DNA of 50,220 bases. Origin: Spirochaetia bacterium. Its GTDB lineage: Bacteria > Spirochaetota > Spirochaetia > Sphaerochaetales > Sphaerochaetaceae. The notes beneath the pieces were generated by a model that was not told where the DNA came from, did not search any database, and saw only the letters and a program-made list of their open reading frames with translations. The stretch spans positions 1 through 50,220 of the forward strand of contig RZYO01000007.1 of assembly GCA_009930325.1 (NCBI GenBank), written 5' to 3'. A program made the translations under genes and the position numbers. This document shows positions 35,115-45,300 of this stretch, piece by piece; position 1 is the stretch's first letter, and each line of letters begins with the position of its first letter.

Positions 35115-36113
35115 TTAGTTAGTTGGTTTTTCAATTGTAGGAACTACAAAAGATCCATCTTTTATTTCTGCGATTCTTTTTGTAATTGCATCTTTTATTT
35201 CTTGATCAAGAATACTATCGAAACTATGATAAGGTGCAATTTGAACAATACCATCAGCCATTCCTAAATTATAAATACCACCTTCGAAAGTACCGTTTTT
35301 AACATTTTCAATTGCTTTAACAATAACATTAGGAATATCATAAGAAGTTGAAGAAACAACATGATTTGGGCTAATTGAGTTTTGATCATAACTATTACCT
35401 AAACATAAGATATTTGCTTCTTCACTTGCTTTTATAAGACCTGTTCCTGCTTGGTTTGCAACATGATAAAGAACATCAGCACCTTGATCTATCATACTAA
35501 TTGCAGCTTCTTTTCCTTTAGTTACATCAGTATATGAATTAATATAAACACTTAGAACTTTACAATCTGGATTTACTTCTTTAACTGCTAATTTAAATGC
35601 TTCTAACTCTTTTGTAATTGATGGTTGAACCATAGCTCCTTCAACACCAACAATATTTGTTTTTGTTAAATAACCAGCTAACATTCCCATGATATATGCG
35701 CCTTCATTACAACTAGTTACATAGGAAGCCATATTAGCTGTTTGTGAAGCTGATTCTGTTGCCATAAAATATTGATCTGGAAAATCCTTTGAAACTTTAG
35801 CAGCTGGAGCTCCAAATTGGAAACCATGTCCAATTACTAAATCATAACCTTGAGCAGCATAATCTCTAAATGCAGCCTCAGTATCTGATATACCAAGATT
35901 TTCCATAATACTTGTTTCAATACCAAACTTTTCTTTTGCAGATTCTAAACCAGCAACTGCTATTGCATTCCAACCTTGATCGTTTGCAGGTCCTGATAAC
36001 AATAAGGCCACTTTTACAACACCATCATCAGCAGGACTTTCTTTAGCACCTGAAGCAAATACACTTGATAAAGCAATCATAGTAATAAGCACAATAGTAA
36101 TAAATTTTTTCAT
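35115..36113 (-). CDS. BMP/PnrA-family nucleoside-binding protein
   Basis: A 332-residue periplasmic binding protein of the BMP (Bmp/PnrA/Med) family, which binds purine and other nucleosides. The signal peptide MKKFITIVLITMIALSSVFA is followed by SGAKES. There is no lipobox Cys, so it looks secreted by signal peptidase I rather than lipidated. Family segments are LLSGPANDQGWN near 39, IGHGFQFGAPA near 94 and GADVLYHVANQAGTG near 210. This leader style is the best taxonomic hint in the window. It is the second gene of the operon. Confidence 0.92.
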   Translation of the reverse strand: MKKFITIVLITMIALSSVFASGAKESPADDGVVKVALLLSGPANDQGWNAIAVAGLESAKEKFGIETSIMENLGISDTEAAFRDYAAQGYDLVIGHGFQFGAPAAKVSKDFPDQYFMATESASQTANMASYVTSCNEGAYIMGMLAGYLTKTNIVGVEGAMVQPSITKELEAFKLAVKEVNPDCKVLSVYINSYTDVTKGKEAAISMIDQGADVLYHVANQAGTGLIKASEEANILCLGNSYDQNSISPNHVVSSTSYDIPNVIVKAIENVKNGTFEGGIYNLGMADGIVQIAPYHSFDSILDQEIKDAITKRIAEIKDGSFVVPTIEKPTN

Positions 36114-36170
36114 AATCTTCCCTTTCTAGGATTTCCTAGATTCCTCAATATTTTAAACCTTAAGGTTTAA

Positions 36171-37568
36171 CTAAAATCCATTTTTATATGGAGTAAAAGC
36201 ATCACTATTATTTCTTAAAATATCAGTACAAACTTTTTCCCCATCACTATTTACCTTTGTTTCATCAATTTTTGTTAGTTTTCCATTTTCAAATACAATC
36301 TCACCATTAATCATGGTTAAATCAACATTTCCTGTTACTCCACATCTTGGAATAATATTTTTTGGATCATGTATTGTTCCAGTCAATTCAAGAGTACTTG
36401 CATCTATCATAAATAAATCAGCAGCCATATTCTCTTTTAAATGTCCAATATCTTTTCTTCCTAAAGTATATGCACCTTCATAAGTAGCCATTTTCAAAAT
36501 ATCATAACCACTTATTGAGCCCCCTCGTTCTTTACCAAAATAGCATTGCATTAAAAAAGCAATTCTCATTGCATCTAATAAATTAGAACTATCATTTGTT
36601 GCAGAACCATCACACCCGAGTGATACATGAGTCCCAAATTCTTTTAATTGTTTCATTGGTAATATTGGGAATCCCCCTAAAATTGCAGGGGAAGGACAAT
36701 GGCTTATGCTTGTCTTGTAATTTGCTAATCTTTTATATTCTTCTTGATTTAATTCCCAACAATGAGCTAACCAAACATCATCTCCAATAAAACCAATATC
36801 TTCACACCAATCTAGAGTTCTCATTCCATAACGGTCCATCATTATAGAATTTTCACCTTCTCCTAAATGGGTGTGTAATCTAAGTTTTAATTTTCTTGCT
36901 AGTTTCACAGATTCAACAAAGGTATCTTTATATGAATTAATTGGTTGACAGGGAGCTACAACTATTTGACTCATGCTAAAATCATTAGGGTCATGGTATT
37001 TGTTTGCTAATCTTTCAATATCATTTAAAAAAGTGTCAGTACTTTCAACCATAACATCTGGCATTGTACTTCCCTTTGATTTTGGGAGAGTATTACAGCC
37101 TCTACCTGCATGATATCTAATACCTAATTGAGATGCAGCTTTCATTTGGTAATCCACAGCTTCAATTCCTGTTTTATCAGTATAACAATACTGATGATCA
37201 AAGGCAGTTGTACATCCATGCTTAATTAAGTCTGCCATAGCTGTCATACTAGAATAATATATTACTTGATTATCTATTAATGAAAAGATTGGGTAAATTG
37301 TATCTAACCACTGTGGAACACTCATATTAGGATAATCAACAGTTTCAAGATTTCTTACAAAAGTTTGAAAAAAATGATGATGTGTATTAATTAATCCTGG
37401 ATAAATATTTTTCCCCTTACAATCTATAACTCTATCTGCTTTTATATTTATATCTTTAGAAATTGTCTTAATAATTTTATCTTCTACTAATAAATCAGTA
37501 TTATAATAAACTGTATCTTTTTCATCACAACTAACTATAGCATTAGCATTTTTAAACAAAGTAATCAT
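36171..37568 (-). CDS. Amidohydrolase, 8-oxoguanine/guanine deaminase type
   Basis: A 465-residue amidohydrolase-superfamily deaminase. Metal ligands are seen in LINTHHHFFQT (near 59-66), HTHLGEGE (near 235), LAHCWEL (near 270) and the catalytic Asp in LGCDGSATNDSS (near 320). The NTHHH-FQT and CDGSATNDSS forms are those I associate with 8-oxoguanine deaminase rather than classical guanine deaminase; the related triazine deaminases are an alternative. As the first gene of the nucleoside importer operon it probably deaminates a purine base released from imported nucleosides. AAGGAG precedes the ATG. Confidence 0.82.
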   Translation of the reverse strand: MITLFKNANAIVSCDEKDTVYYNTDLLVEDKIIKTISKDINIKADRVIDCKGKNIYPGLINTHHHFFQTFVRNLETVDYPNMSVPQWLDTIYPIFSLIDNQVIYYSSMTAMADLIKHGCTTAFDHQYCYTDKTGIEAVDYQMKAASQLGIRYHAGRGCNTLPKSKGSTMPDVMVESTDTFLNDIERLANKYHDPNDFSMSQIVVAPCQPINSYKDTFVESVKLARKLKLRLHTHLGEGENSIMMDRYGMRTLDWCEDIGFIGDDVWLAHCWELNQEEYKRLANYKTSISHCPSPAILGGFPILPMKQLKEFGTHVSLGCDGSATNDSSNLLDAMRIAFLMQCYFGKERGGSISGYDILKMATYEGAYTLGRKDIGHLKENMAADLFMIDASTLELTGTIHDPKNIIPRCGVTGNVDLTMINGEIVFENGKLTKIDETKVNSDGEKVCTDILRNNSDAFTPYKNGF

Positions 37569-37944
37569 ATTTACTCCTTAATCCTTAAGTTGAGTATACA
37601 AGTTATAGTAAGTATAAGGTCAATCAAAAAATCAAAAATAAATATTTTATTACTAGATAATAAATTATCTTAAATTACATATAGAATATTATAAAAAAAT
37701 CTATTATTTTATTTCTAAAAAAAACATCATAAATACAAAAATGATAATTTACCCTAAAATTTTAATCTTTATTTTCTTTAAAGATTTATTAAAATTTGGT
37801 ACAATCAAAATGAAAATACAATATTAAATACTAATTATATTTTTATTAAAATTAAAATATTTTATGTATTTATGCTTTACAATATTTAATTATTTTTTAT
37901 ACCTTAAAACAAAAGAATAATTTTAGATTATAGGGTTTATAACA
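37569..37944. other. Divergent intergenic region, purine operon / S41 peptidase
   Basis: No gene was seen. Apart from the MerR-type promoter it has an AGATAAT-aa-ATTATCT inverted repeat (37655-37670) and a weak plus-strand promoter candidate TTTACA-N16-TATACC (37876-37903) for the peptidase gene. Confidence 0.45.
37593..37623 (-). promoter_or_regulatory. MerR-type promoter with 19-bp spacer
   Basis: On the minus strand TTGACC (37618-37623) and TATACT (37593-37598) are each one base from consensus but stand 19 bases apart. That is the overlong spacing that MerR-family activators correct by bending DNA. Within it is a partial dyad TATAC-N4-CTATAA-N4-GTATA. The operon it drives ends with a MerR gene, so autoregulation by that protein is likely. 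Confidence 0.65.
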
Positions 37945-39267
37945 ATGCGTTTAAAAAAAACTAAAGCACTTATAATATCAATTACTGTAATTATGATATT
38001 TTGTTCATGTAATTTACAGCCTAATCCAATTTACCAACTTCCTTCAGAATTAGTTGGAAAACTTGAACCCTGGGAAGGTGACATTTATTTTTTAGAATAT
38101 GAATTACCAAAATTACATAAGAATGTTTATCATACAATTTCAAAAGAAGAATATAAGCAAAATATTCAAACTTTAAAACAAGAATGCGCTACTTTAGAAA
38201 GTGAAAAACAATGGGTTAAAATAAGAACTTTTGTAGCTTCAATAAATGATGCACATACAGCTTATTCCTCTAAAATGGATTATGCTTACCCATTAAACAT
38301 TGTAGTTTTAGAAGATGGTGTTTTTGTTACTGCTGCTCTTGAAGAAAATAAAGACTTAGTAAGGACATCTTCAAGTGAAGCGTCGAGAGTTGAATTAATT
38401 GCTATTAATGGAATTCCTATCTATTCTAATAATGGAGAAGAGTCTGTTTACTCAATTATAGGAAATATACTATCTCACGAAAACGATAGTTATCTAAAAT
38501 CTTTAATGACATCATGTCTTCTTGACCCTATATTTCTTTATGGTGCCGGAATTACTACATCAAAAACAAGTTGTGATATGACTTTTCTTTTCCCAGATTC
38601 AAGTGAAACAACAATTACTTTAGACTCAGAACCCCTCAGTAATTTTAAAAATCTTAATTGGAAAGTTTACTATTCGGATACATACCCCGCTGATAGATTT
38701 TTACTTCCACCATATATTCAATTCAATAAAGAAACTTATTATGGGAAATATTATCCAACAAATAATACTTTATATATTTTATATAATTCCTGTAGAAATG
38801 ATGAAAATCAATCTTTTTCTGATTTTATAAAACAACAATATTTAAACTGTAATGGGAATCCTGTTGATAAAATTGTTATAGATTTAAGAAATAATGGTGG
38901 TGGAGATTCAAGAATCATTAAGCCACTTTATAATCTATTAAAAAATGAATTATCTAATTCAACGCTTTATGTTATTACTGGAGAAAATACTTTTTCCTCT
39001 GCACTTATGAATGCAATTGAATTATCAAAAAATTATGATGGGATTTTAGTTGGAAGTCCAACAGGTGGTAAACCAAATCACTATGGTGAAGTTAAAAGCA
39101 CTCAATTACCAACAGGGAACAGAATCTCTTGGTCTACAAATTATTTTACAATGATACTAGGAGACAATAGTGATTCTTTATATCCTCAAATACCAATAGA
39201 AATTCCATCTACAGATTTCTTTTCTCTTAAAGATACTATTTTAGATAGTATTTTACAAATGGATTAA
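37945..39267 (+). CDS. S41-family peptidase-like lipoprotein
   Basis: A 440-residue exported protein. The N terminus has a signal peptide ending IFCSC-N, a relaxed lipobox consistent with spirochaetal lipoproteins. Residues 50-120 form a helical N-terminal domain, and a C-terminal tail-protease (S41) core covers about 270-430. VIDLRNNGGGD (near 312) is the substrate-binding strand, TFSSALMNA (near 352) holds the probable nucleophile Ser, and GSPTGGKPNHYGE (near 375) the general-base Lys. A short central segment around residues 90-180 may be a reduced PDZ-like domain. The substrate is unknown. It stands alone, ended by a large hairpin. Confidence 0.82.
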   Translation: MRLKKTKALIISITVIMIFCSCNLQPNPIYQLPSELVGKLEPWEGDIYFLEYELPKLHKNVYHTISKEEYKQNIQTLKQECATLESEKQWVKIRTFVASINDAHTAYSSKMDYAYPLNIVVLEDGVFVTAALEENKDLVRTSSSEASRVELIAINGIPIYSNNGEESVYSIIGNILSHENDSYLKSLMTSCLLDPIFLYGAGITTSKTSCDMTFLFPDSSETTITLDSEPLSNFKNLNWKVYYSDTYPADRFLLPPYIQFNKETYYGKYYPTNNTLYILYNSCRNDENQSFSDFIKQQYLNCNGNPVDKIVIDLRNNGGGDSRIIKPLYNLLKNELSNSTLYVITGENTFSSALMNAIELSKNYDGILVGSPTGGKPNHYGEVKSTQLPTGNRISWSTNYFTMILGDNSDSLYPQIPIEIPSTDFFSLKDTILDSILQMD

Positions 39268-39304
39268 TTATTTCAAATAATTTCTATACTAAAAAGTAAA
39301 AAAA

Positions 39305-39356
39305 TATTTCCAAATTAAAATTTATTCTTTTGAATAAAAAAAATAATTTGGAAATA
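39305..39356. terminator. Large hairpin between the S41 gene and mgtC
   Basis: A perfect 13-bp outer stem (39305-39317 with 39344-39356) encloses a second 7-bp inner stem. It sits between convergent genes and is flanked by A/T runs, so it probably terminates both. Confidence 0.7.
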
Positions 39357-39384
39357 ATTAATAACTTATAAAGATTAAAAAAGA

Positions 39385-40077
39385 CTATTGAGTCAAAGTA
39401 TCTATAAAATCAACATTTTCAATTGCTGATATTTCTTCTATCACAGTTTCAATAAGTTTTGCATTTTTTACTTTTATTGTAACAAAAGCTTTGGTTATTT
39501 TATTAGCTTTGTTCATTTCCATATCAATGATAGTCATCTTATTTTTGTCAAATATTTTTGAAATATCTTTAACTGTGCCTTTTTTCTTAAATTCGATATA
39601 AAAAATTTCTCTTGTATATTTTCTAATATATTTATTCTCAAATTTTCCTAAAATTAATTCAACAAAAAGAACAGCTAATGTAGCAGCAATACCACCTTCA
39701 TAATACCCTGCTCCTAGACATAAACCAATAATTGCAGTTGTCCAAAGACCAGCAGCTGTAGTGAGACCTTTTACATCTTTTCTCTTTGTAATAATAATTG
39801 TACCAGCACCAATAAAACCCATACCGGCAACTACTTGAGCACCTAATCTTGCAAGGTCTGTATACATATGTAATTCTAAATATAAGTATTGAGAAGTTAG
39901 TGTTGTAAGGGCTGAACCAACACAGATTAAAATATGTGTTCTAAAACCAGCTGGTCTACGTTTCGACTCTCTTTCAAGACCAATTAATCCTCCAAAAACC
40001 ATTGCTAAAACTAATCTTATAAATATTGATAATAAATTAAACTCTCTTAAATAATCCAAATAACTTAAATAATCCAT
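39385..40077 (-). CDS. MgtC/SapB-family membrane protein, copy 2
   Basis: A 230-residue MgtC-family protein. Residues 10-150 have about five helices with the hallmark GGLIGLERESKRRPAGFRTH near 31, a GAQVVAGMGFIGAGTI re-entrant-like segment near 78 and GLTTAAGLWTTAIIGL near 103. A ~75-residue cytoplasmic ACT-like domain follows. MgtC proteins aid growth at low magnesium and in acid by influencing ATP synthase or ion balance; they are not proven magnesium transporters. It lies 11 bases after its paralogue. Confidence 0.9.
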   Translation of the reverse strand: MDYLSYLDYLREFNLLSIFIRLVLAMVFGGLIGLERESKRRPAGFRTHILICVGSALTTLTSQYLYLELHMYTDLARLGAQVVAGMGFIGAGTIIITKRKDVKGLTTAAGLWTTAIIGLCLGAGYYEGGIAATLAVLFVELILGKFENKYIRKYTREIFYIEFKKKGTVKDISKIFDKNKMTIIDMEMNKANKITKAFVTIKVKNAKLIETVIEEISAIENVDFIDTLTQ

Positions 40078-40088
40078 AACCCCTGCCC

Positions 40089-40814
40089 CTATATTTCTTC
40101 TACATTACATATTTCATCAAATTCTGAAAGTGCCATTATTACTTCTGAATGTTTTATGTTTTTATTACTGAGTTCCATGTAAAAATTTGCTCCTATTAAT
40201 GTTTTAGGATCGTCAAAATTATTCATTACATCCAATTCAAATATTGAAATATTTAATGATTTAATTAATTCAATTACATGTTTTAAAGATTTAATTGATC
40301 TAAATTCAATATATACATTCATGTTTTTTGATTTTAATAAAATAGAATCTTCAATAATAGGTAATCCAAATAAACAAACTAATATTATTAAAAAGCCTAT
40401 AATTGCACCTTCATAAAACCCTGAACCTAAAGCTAAACCCATACAACCTGAAGCCCATAATCCTGCAGCGGTAGTCATTCCTTTTATTTTTTGTGTACCA
40501 GATAAAATAATCGATCCAGCTCCTAAGAAACCTATACCATTAATTACTTGAGCACCATATCGACTTAAATCAAGACCTATTCCATTAATTTTGTATGCAT
40601 CATTCCATAATGTATTAATCATAGAATATTCAAATTGAGCTAAAGTCATTGTAAGAACGGCACCTATACTAACTAACATATAAGTTCTAATGCCTGCTGG
40701 TCTTTGTTTAATGTTTCTTGAAAAACCTAAAAAACCACTAAATATTATCCCTAGAAATAAACGAACACAAAGTGATAAAAAGTTTAATTCTCTCAACGAA
40801 CCTAAATCTAACAT
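40089..40814 (-). CDS. MgtC/SapB-family membrane protein, copy 1
   Basis: A 241-residue paralogue of the next gene: SGFLGFSRNIKQRPAGIRTYML near 30, GAQVINGIGFLGAGSIIL near 90, KGMTTAAGLWASGCMGLALG near 112, then an ACT-like C-terminal domain. The usual Glu of the GLERE motif is replaced (GFSRN), while the second copy keeps it. The pair may form a heteromeric complex or reflect recent division of labour. No Mg-sensing riboswitch was recognised in the 246 bases upstream. Confidence 0.88.
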   Translation of the reverse strand: MLDLGSLRELNFLSLCVRLFLGIIFSGFLGFSRNIKQRPAGIRTYMLVSIGAVLTMTLAQFEYSMINTLWNDAYKINGIGLDLSRYGAQVINGIGFLGAGSIILSGTQKIKGMTTAAGLWASGCMGLALGSGFYEGAIIGFLIILVCLFGLPIIEDSILLKSKNMNVYIEFRSIKSLKHVIELIKSLNISIFELDVMNNFDDPKTLIGANFYMELSNKNIKHSEVIMALSEFDEICNVEEI

Positions 40815-40987
40815 TAATTCCTCTCTTTTTAACTATCATAAAATTATAAACTACAATTGTTATAAAGGAAAGCGTTCATTTTTTTCATTTATGAAAGAGA
40901 ATTGATTTTAATAAGAATATTAAATTATTATTGAATAAGCATTTTTTATAGAAATTATTTTATTTCACTTATTTTTATAATAAAATT

Positions 40988-41032
40988 AAGCATCAATAGT
41001 TATAATAAATAAGTATTATAATATTGAGGCTT
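40988..41032. terminator. Long two-part hairpin downstream of the ROK gene
   Basis: An outer 11-bp stem with one mismatch (aagcatcaata / tattgaggctt) encloses a perfect 8-bp inner stem (ttataata / tattataa). It lies 28 bases past the ROK stop and upstream of the mgtC pair, so it should end the ROK transcript. Confidence 0.6.
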
Positions 41033-41060
41033 AAACATAAACAAATAATTTATAAAAAGA

Positions 41061-42245
41061 TTATTTTTTAAAATTAAAATTTCTAATTGTTTGAGAAAAA
41101 CTATTCAATAAATTTATTCCAACTTTTTGTTGCCAAGGATTATCAAATTCATTCTCATAAGTTAAAAAAAGATGTTCTCTTAGCATTGAGGCCGCACCAA
41201 AGGCTATTGAATCAGCACCTTCCGTTGCTTTTTGAATAATAAAATTATTATAACCTTTGTATGAACTGTTTCTTTGAATCTCAGCTTTTAAACAAGGTTC
41301 TATATCATCAAAATATTGTACTAAATCACCACCAATACTAATCTGAGTCAAATTAAGAATATTTACTAAAAAAGCCATATCACGAGATAATTCAGTTTTT
41401 ACTCTTTCTATGATATCTCTATCTGATTTAATTAATGAAAATTCTTCGTTTGTTATTGAAAATTGAGTTTTATTACCTATCACGTATTGTGGATTTTGAT
41501 ATTCACCTGCAGAAAATTCTTTACCATAATGAACTCTTTTATCAATTACAAGCCCAATACCTATTGCTAATAAATGAGTATTATCTCCTAGAAATCTAGC
41601 TTTTCTAAATTCCCCTAGAACAAAAAGAAAATCTTGTTCCCTATTATTACTTATATTAGCTAATTCACCCCAACACCCACAATTTGCATCATTCTCAATA
41701 AATACGGGAACATCAATAAAAGCTTTAACTTCATTATAGAAATTTAACTCTTCCATAATTCCTAATGGATTAGAGCCACTGATAACGCCTTTATGAGTAT
41801 TAATAATTCCAGAAATAGCAACTCCAATTCCCAAAAGAGGCAGGTTCTTTTTTTCAATTTCCTTTACCACTTTTCTATATATATTTTTAAAAGTATCAAT
41901 GAAACTAGAACTTTCTTCAACGTCCCCTTTTATAGTGCCTAGAATTTGCCCATTTAGACTTACGAAACTTGCTACAAAAAAATCAGTTCTTATCTCTAAG
42001 CCTAGCAATATACCACTTTGATCGCATATCTTTAAACCTATTGGTGTTCTACCTTTTTTATAGACAGGGTTTTCATCTACTATTTCTTCTATTAATTGTA
42101 AGTCAACCAATCTATTTACTACAACAGTTATTGTAGATCTATCTAAACCAAGCTGTTTTGAAATCTCAATTCTGCTAATTCCTGGATTTAAATATATCAA
42201 TTTTATAACTCTAACAATATTATTGCTATTTTGAACAACTCTCAA
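41061..42245 (-). CDS. ROK-family transcriptional repressor (NagC/XylR type)
   Basis: A 394-residue protein with an N-terminal winged helix (residues 8-65: PGISRIEISKQLGLDRSTIT) and a ROK sugar-kinase-like domain. The ATP/sugar-site segments are LGLEIRTDFF near 85, GVAISGIINT near 145 and PVFIENDANCGCWGE near 188. The usual zinc Cys cluster is absent where it would follow GKEFSAGEY, so its ligand domain differs from NagC/Mlc. It lies 63 bases after the 1149-residue gene and is likely its sugar-responsive regulator. Confidence 0.88.
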   Translation of the reverse strand: MRVVQNSNNIVRVIKLIYLNPGISRIEISKQLGLDRSTITVVVNRLVDLQLIEEIVDENPVYKKGRTPIGLKICDQSGILLGLEIRTDFFVASFVSLNGQILGTIKGDVEESSSFIDTFKNIYRKVVKEIEKKNLPLLGIGVAISGIINTHKGVISGSNPLGIMEELNFYNEVKAFIDVPVFIENDANCGCWGELANISNNREQDFLFVLGEFRKARFLGDNTHLLAIGIGLVIDKRVHYGKEFSAGEYQNPQYVIGNKTQFSITNEEFSLIKSDRDIIERVKTELSRDMAFLVNILNLTQISIGGDLVQYFDDIEPCLKAEIQRNSSYKGYNNFIIQKATEGADSIAFGAASMLREHLFLTYENEFDNPWQQKVGINLLNSFSQTIRNFNFKK

Positions 42246-42266
42246 AATTTTATCCCTTAATTAATA

Positions 42267-42304
42267 ATTTATTATATTTTTATTCTAATAAAAATATAAT
42301 AAAT
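42267..42304. repeat. Perfect 18-bp A/T inverted repeat between the large enzyme gene and the ROK gene
   Basis: The arms at 42267-42284 and 42287-42304 are perfect complements with a two-base spacer. As DNA it resembles the long A/T-rich palindromes (TTATTT...AAATAA) bound by ROK repressors. As RNA it would be an extremely AU-rich hairpin. The position, just before the ROK start, favours a regulatory site. Confidence 0.7.
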
Positions 42305-42308
42305 ACAA

Positions 42309-45300
42309 TTATATTTCTACTTGAATATATTTTATTTCACCACTTCGATTAAAAATAGTACTACTTATCTTATTGTCTAATACATTTTTATTTATCTCAA
42401 GTCTTTGTCCATTATTATAGAAGACTGTAATCTTTTTGGAACTAGAAAGTGTATATATTATTGGAATTTGACATACCGTGAAACCAAGTTGATTAGTTTT
42501 TAATATAATACTCTCTTGTTTTCCTTCAATTGAATAATATATAAATTCTTTATCATTATCTAAAAATTCTTTCTTATTAATTAGGGTATGATCAAAGATT
42601 ATTTCACCGTTTTTAATAATTATACCAAGTTCTCCCATCCTAGAAATTATATCCTCTTTTACTTGTCCAGTCATTCCCGGTTGTTTGACACCAGAATTAC
42701 TAGGAGTATGAGAATAAGCATCTGTAGGGAAAGCTCCATAAAGTTCTGGAGATTTATATAACCCAATTCCTTCTTTTATTTCATAATAATAATCTTTTAA
42801 TCTATCAATTAATTTCTGATCACTCCCATTATCAATTGCATTAAAATAACATTCTTCAACAGCAAGTAGTAGTTTTGAAACCATATGCCAATAAATACTT
42901 CCAAGGCCTTCATAACCATAAAAAGTACCAGAGCGTCCAGTAAAAGCTCTATGATTAAAAACTTCTTCATAAATATTTAGGACTTCACTTTCTTCTCTCT
43001 CAACAAGATTTCCATATTTTGTATTTCTCAATAATGAAAGAGAATTAGACAAGACTTCAGCATTTCTAAATGTTTCATTAAAATGATATTGTCCATTTTT
43101 ATCTATGTTAATTATTGATATATTATTATCTTCAACCATTTTCATTAAAAGTTTTGATTTAACTACTTGTTGCTCTGGTATAATATTTTTTTCAATAAAT
43201 TTTGGAAGTTCTCTATTAGGATAAAGTAAATAACTATATTGATCTTCTCTAAATAATTTACTAACTCTTAGTGCTGCTAGAACATCTAAACATTCATTAG
43301 TAGATAAGTATCCTGAACTTAATACGGCAACTTGACCTTCAAGCATTTCATAGAGATAAGAAATTGAAATCCCCTTTTCATTAATTGATATTAAATTATA
43401 TGAATGATAGAGCCCATCATCTCTTTTATTTACTTTTATTGATTGATCAATATATTTCAAAGCTAGTTGTGTAAATAAAGTTAACTGGTCTGAATCAACA
43501 CTGTCATGATTTTCTACAAAGGATTTCTCATATATTGAATTTCTATATTTTTCTCCAGCTTTACCTAAGGAGTCTGCAAAAAATAATCTTTCTTTATCTG
43601 AAAATCCCAATTTAAGTTTTGAAAGATTTTTTGAAAAAAGATTTAATTCGCTCTCAAACAAAGCTTTAAGAGGTTTTGATATTTTAAAGTTTGCGTTTTT
43701 AAGTGTAGAAAATTGATTATTCCAGAACTTAATAAATCTGCGTAGATAATAAAGAGTAACCATTGAAACACCATTACCTACCAATGCATTGTTTGCATCA
43801 TTCCACTCAGGACGTTGAGTATTTAACCAAATTCCTGCTTCAGGAATGAAGTTACTTAATTTCACTAAAAGAGTAATAAGAATTTTTTCTGTAAAATTTA
43901 CATGATAAACTTGATTCTTTGAATTAAGAATAAGTCTCCCATCACTTCCAATTTCATTTACAAGAGAAGTAATTTTATTATTCAATTCATAATCAAAATC
44001 TATTGTTTCTTTTGGATTCTTCTTAATTTCATCGTAAGATTTAATCCTATATGGAACATTTGCAAAAGCAAAAATATCTTTAGAAAGTAACTCTTCTAAT
44101 TTATCAGGATGATATTTATTTGATAATTCAAGAAGTTTTTGTAAATAAATTATCTGATGATCTCCCCAGTACCCTATATATGCCCAAGGATCATTAGCAT
44201 CAGGGATTTCCCAATCTATTCCACTTCTCATAATTCTATACGGATTATATCCATCAGCAGTTGAGGCATTTAAGAATTTACAAATAATATTTTCAATATA
44301 TTCAGGGTAAGAAATTGATAAAGCTTCCCAGTTTTGAAAGATATCACGCCAGTTCCCTTGATAATCTAATTTCTCACTTCCATCAGGATTTTTGTTTTCA
44401 ATTGAAAAAATATTCCAAGGACGACTTGGATCTCCATGTCTTCTGCTAAAACTTAAAGGAAGATATTCATAACAAAGTCGAATAAAATCAAAATTATTTG
44501 TATTTTCTGCTTGCTTAATAAGATCAGTAATTAATATTTCATTTGGTAAGTTATTAAGAAAACTATCCACTTCAATACCAAGACCATTATTACTTTGATT
44601 AACAAATTTAATAAAATCATCTATACAAATAAAATATCCATTGGGATAAGTTCCACCCCTCAAAATATTAAACATTGTTTTTGAAAAATGACTAACAGAA
44701 CATAGTTCTTCATTACTACACTGCAGGCCATCAGCTCCAGCAACTTTCTTAATAAGATTTATAGTACCTTTATTAATGTCATTTTCAACTTCTTCTTCAA
44801 TAGATTCATTTGATTTAAGTATTCTATTTAAATTAGCAACTTTAGTAGAATTTTGATTTACTTCAGCTACAGTAATCCAATTATAGCTATTTTCTTTATC
44901 AAAAGATAATTTAGTTGAAATATAATAAGAACCTCTTCTAGCCCTAACATCAGTTTCTGTATAAAGAGGGAACCCTCTTCTAAAATTATTTAGTTGATTA
45001 TCAGAAAGAAGAATCTTTGTGTTATTCAAACCTTTTGACCAAATTGTTGTTGCGCTCAAGGATTCACTAGGCTCCGCTCTATCCACTGGAATAGAACTAA
45101 GGAAAAACAGACCAAGATTAGTTTCTTCTAATAATTCATTTTTTTTATAACTATCTAAAAGATTGCTATACTCATTTTGAAATGCATAATCAATTCCACT
45201 TGGAAGAATATTACTGATACCATCTAATATTTCAATATTAATTTCTTTCTTTTCTAAATGACTTATTTTAGATTTTTTTACAATCCCAAATTTTTCACTT

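Noticed and set aside
40815-41060. Magnesium riboswitch before the mgtC pair
   Set aside because: No M-box-like core; only A/T-rich sequence and the ROK terminator hairpin.
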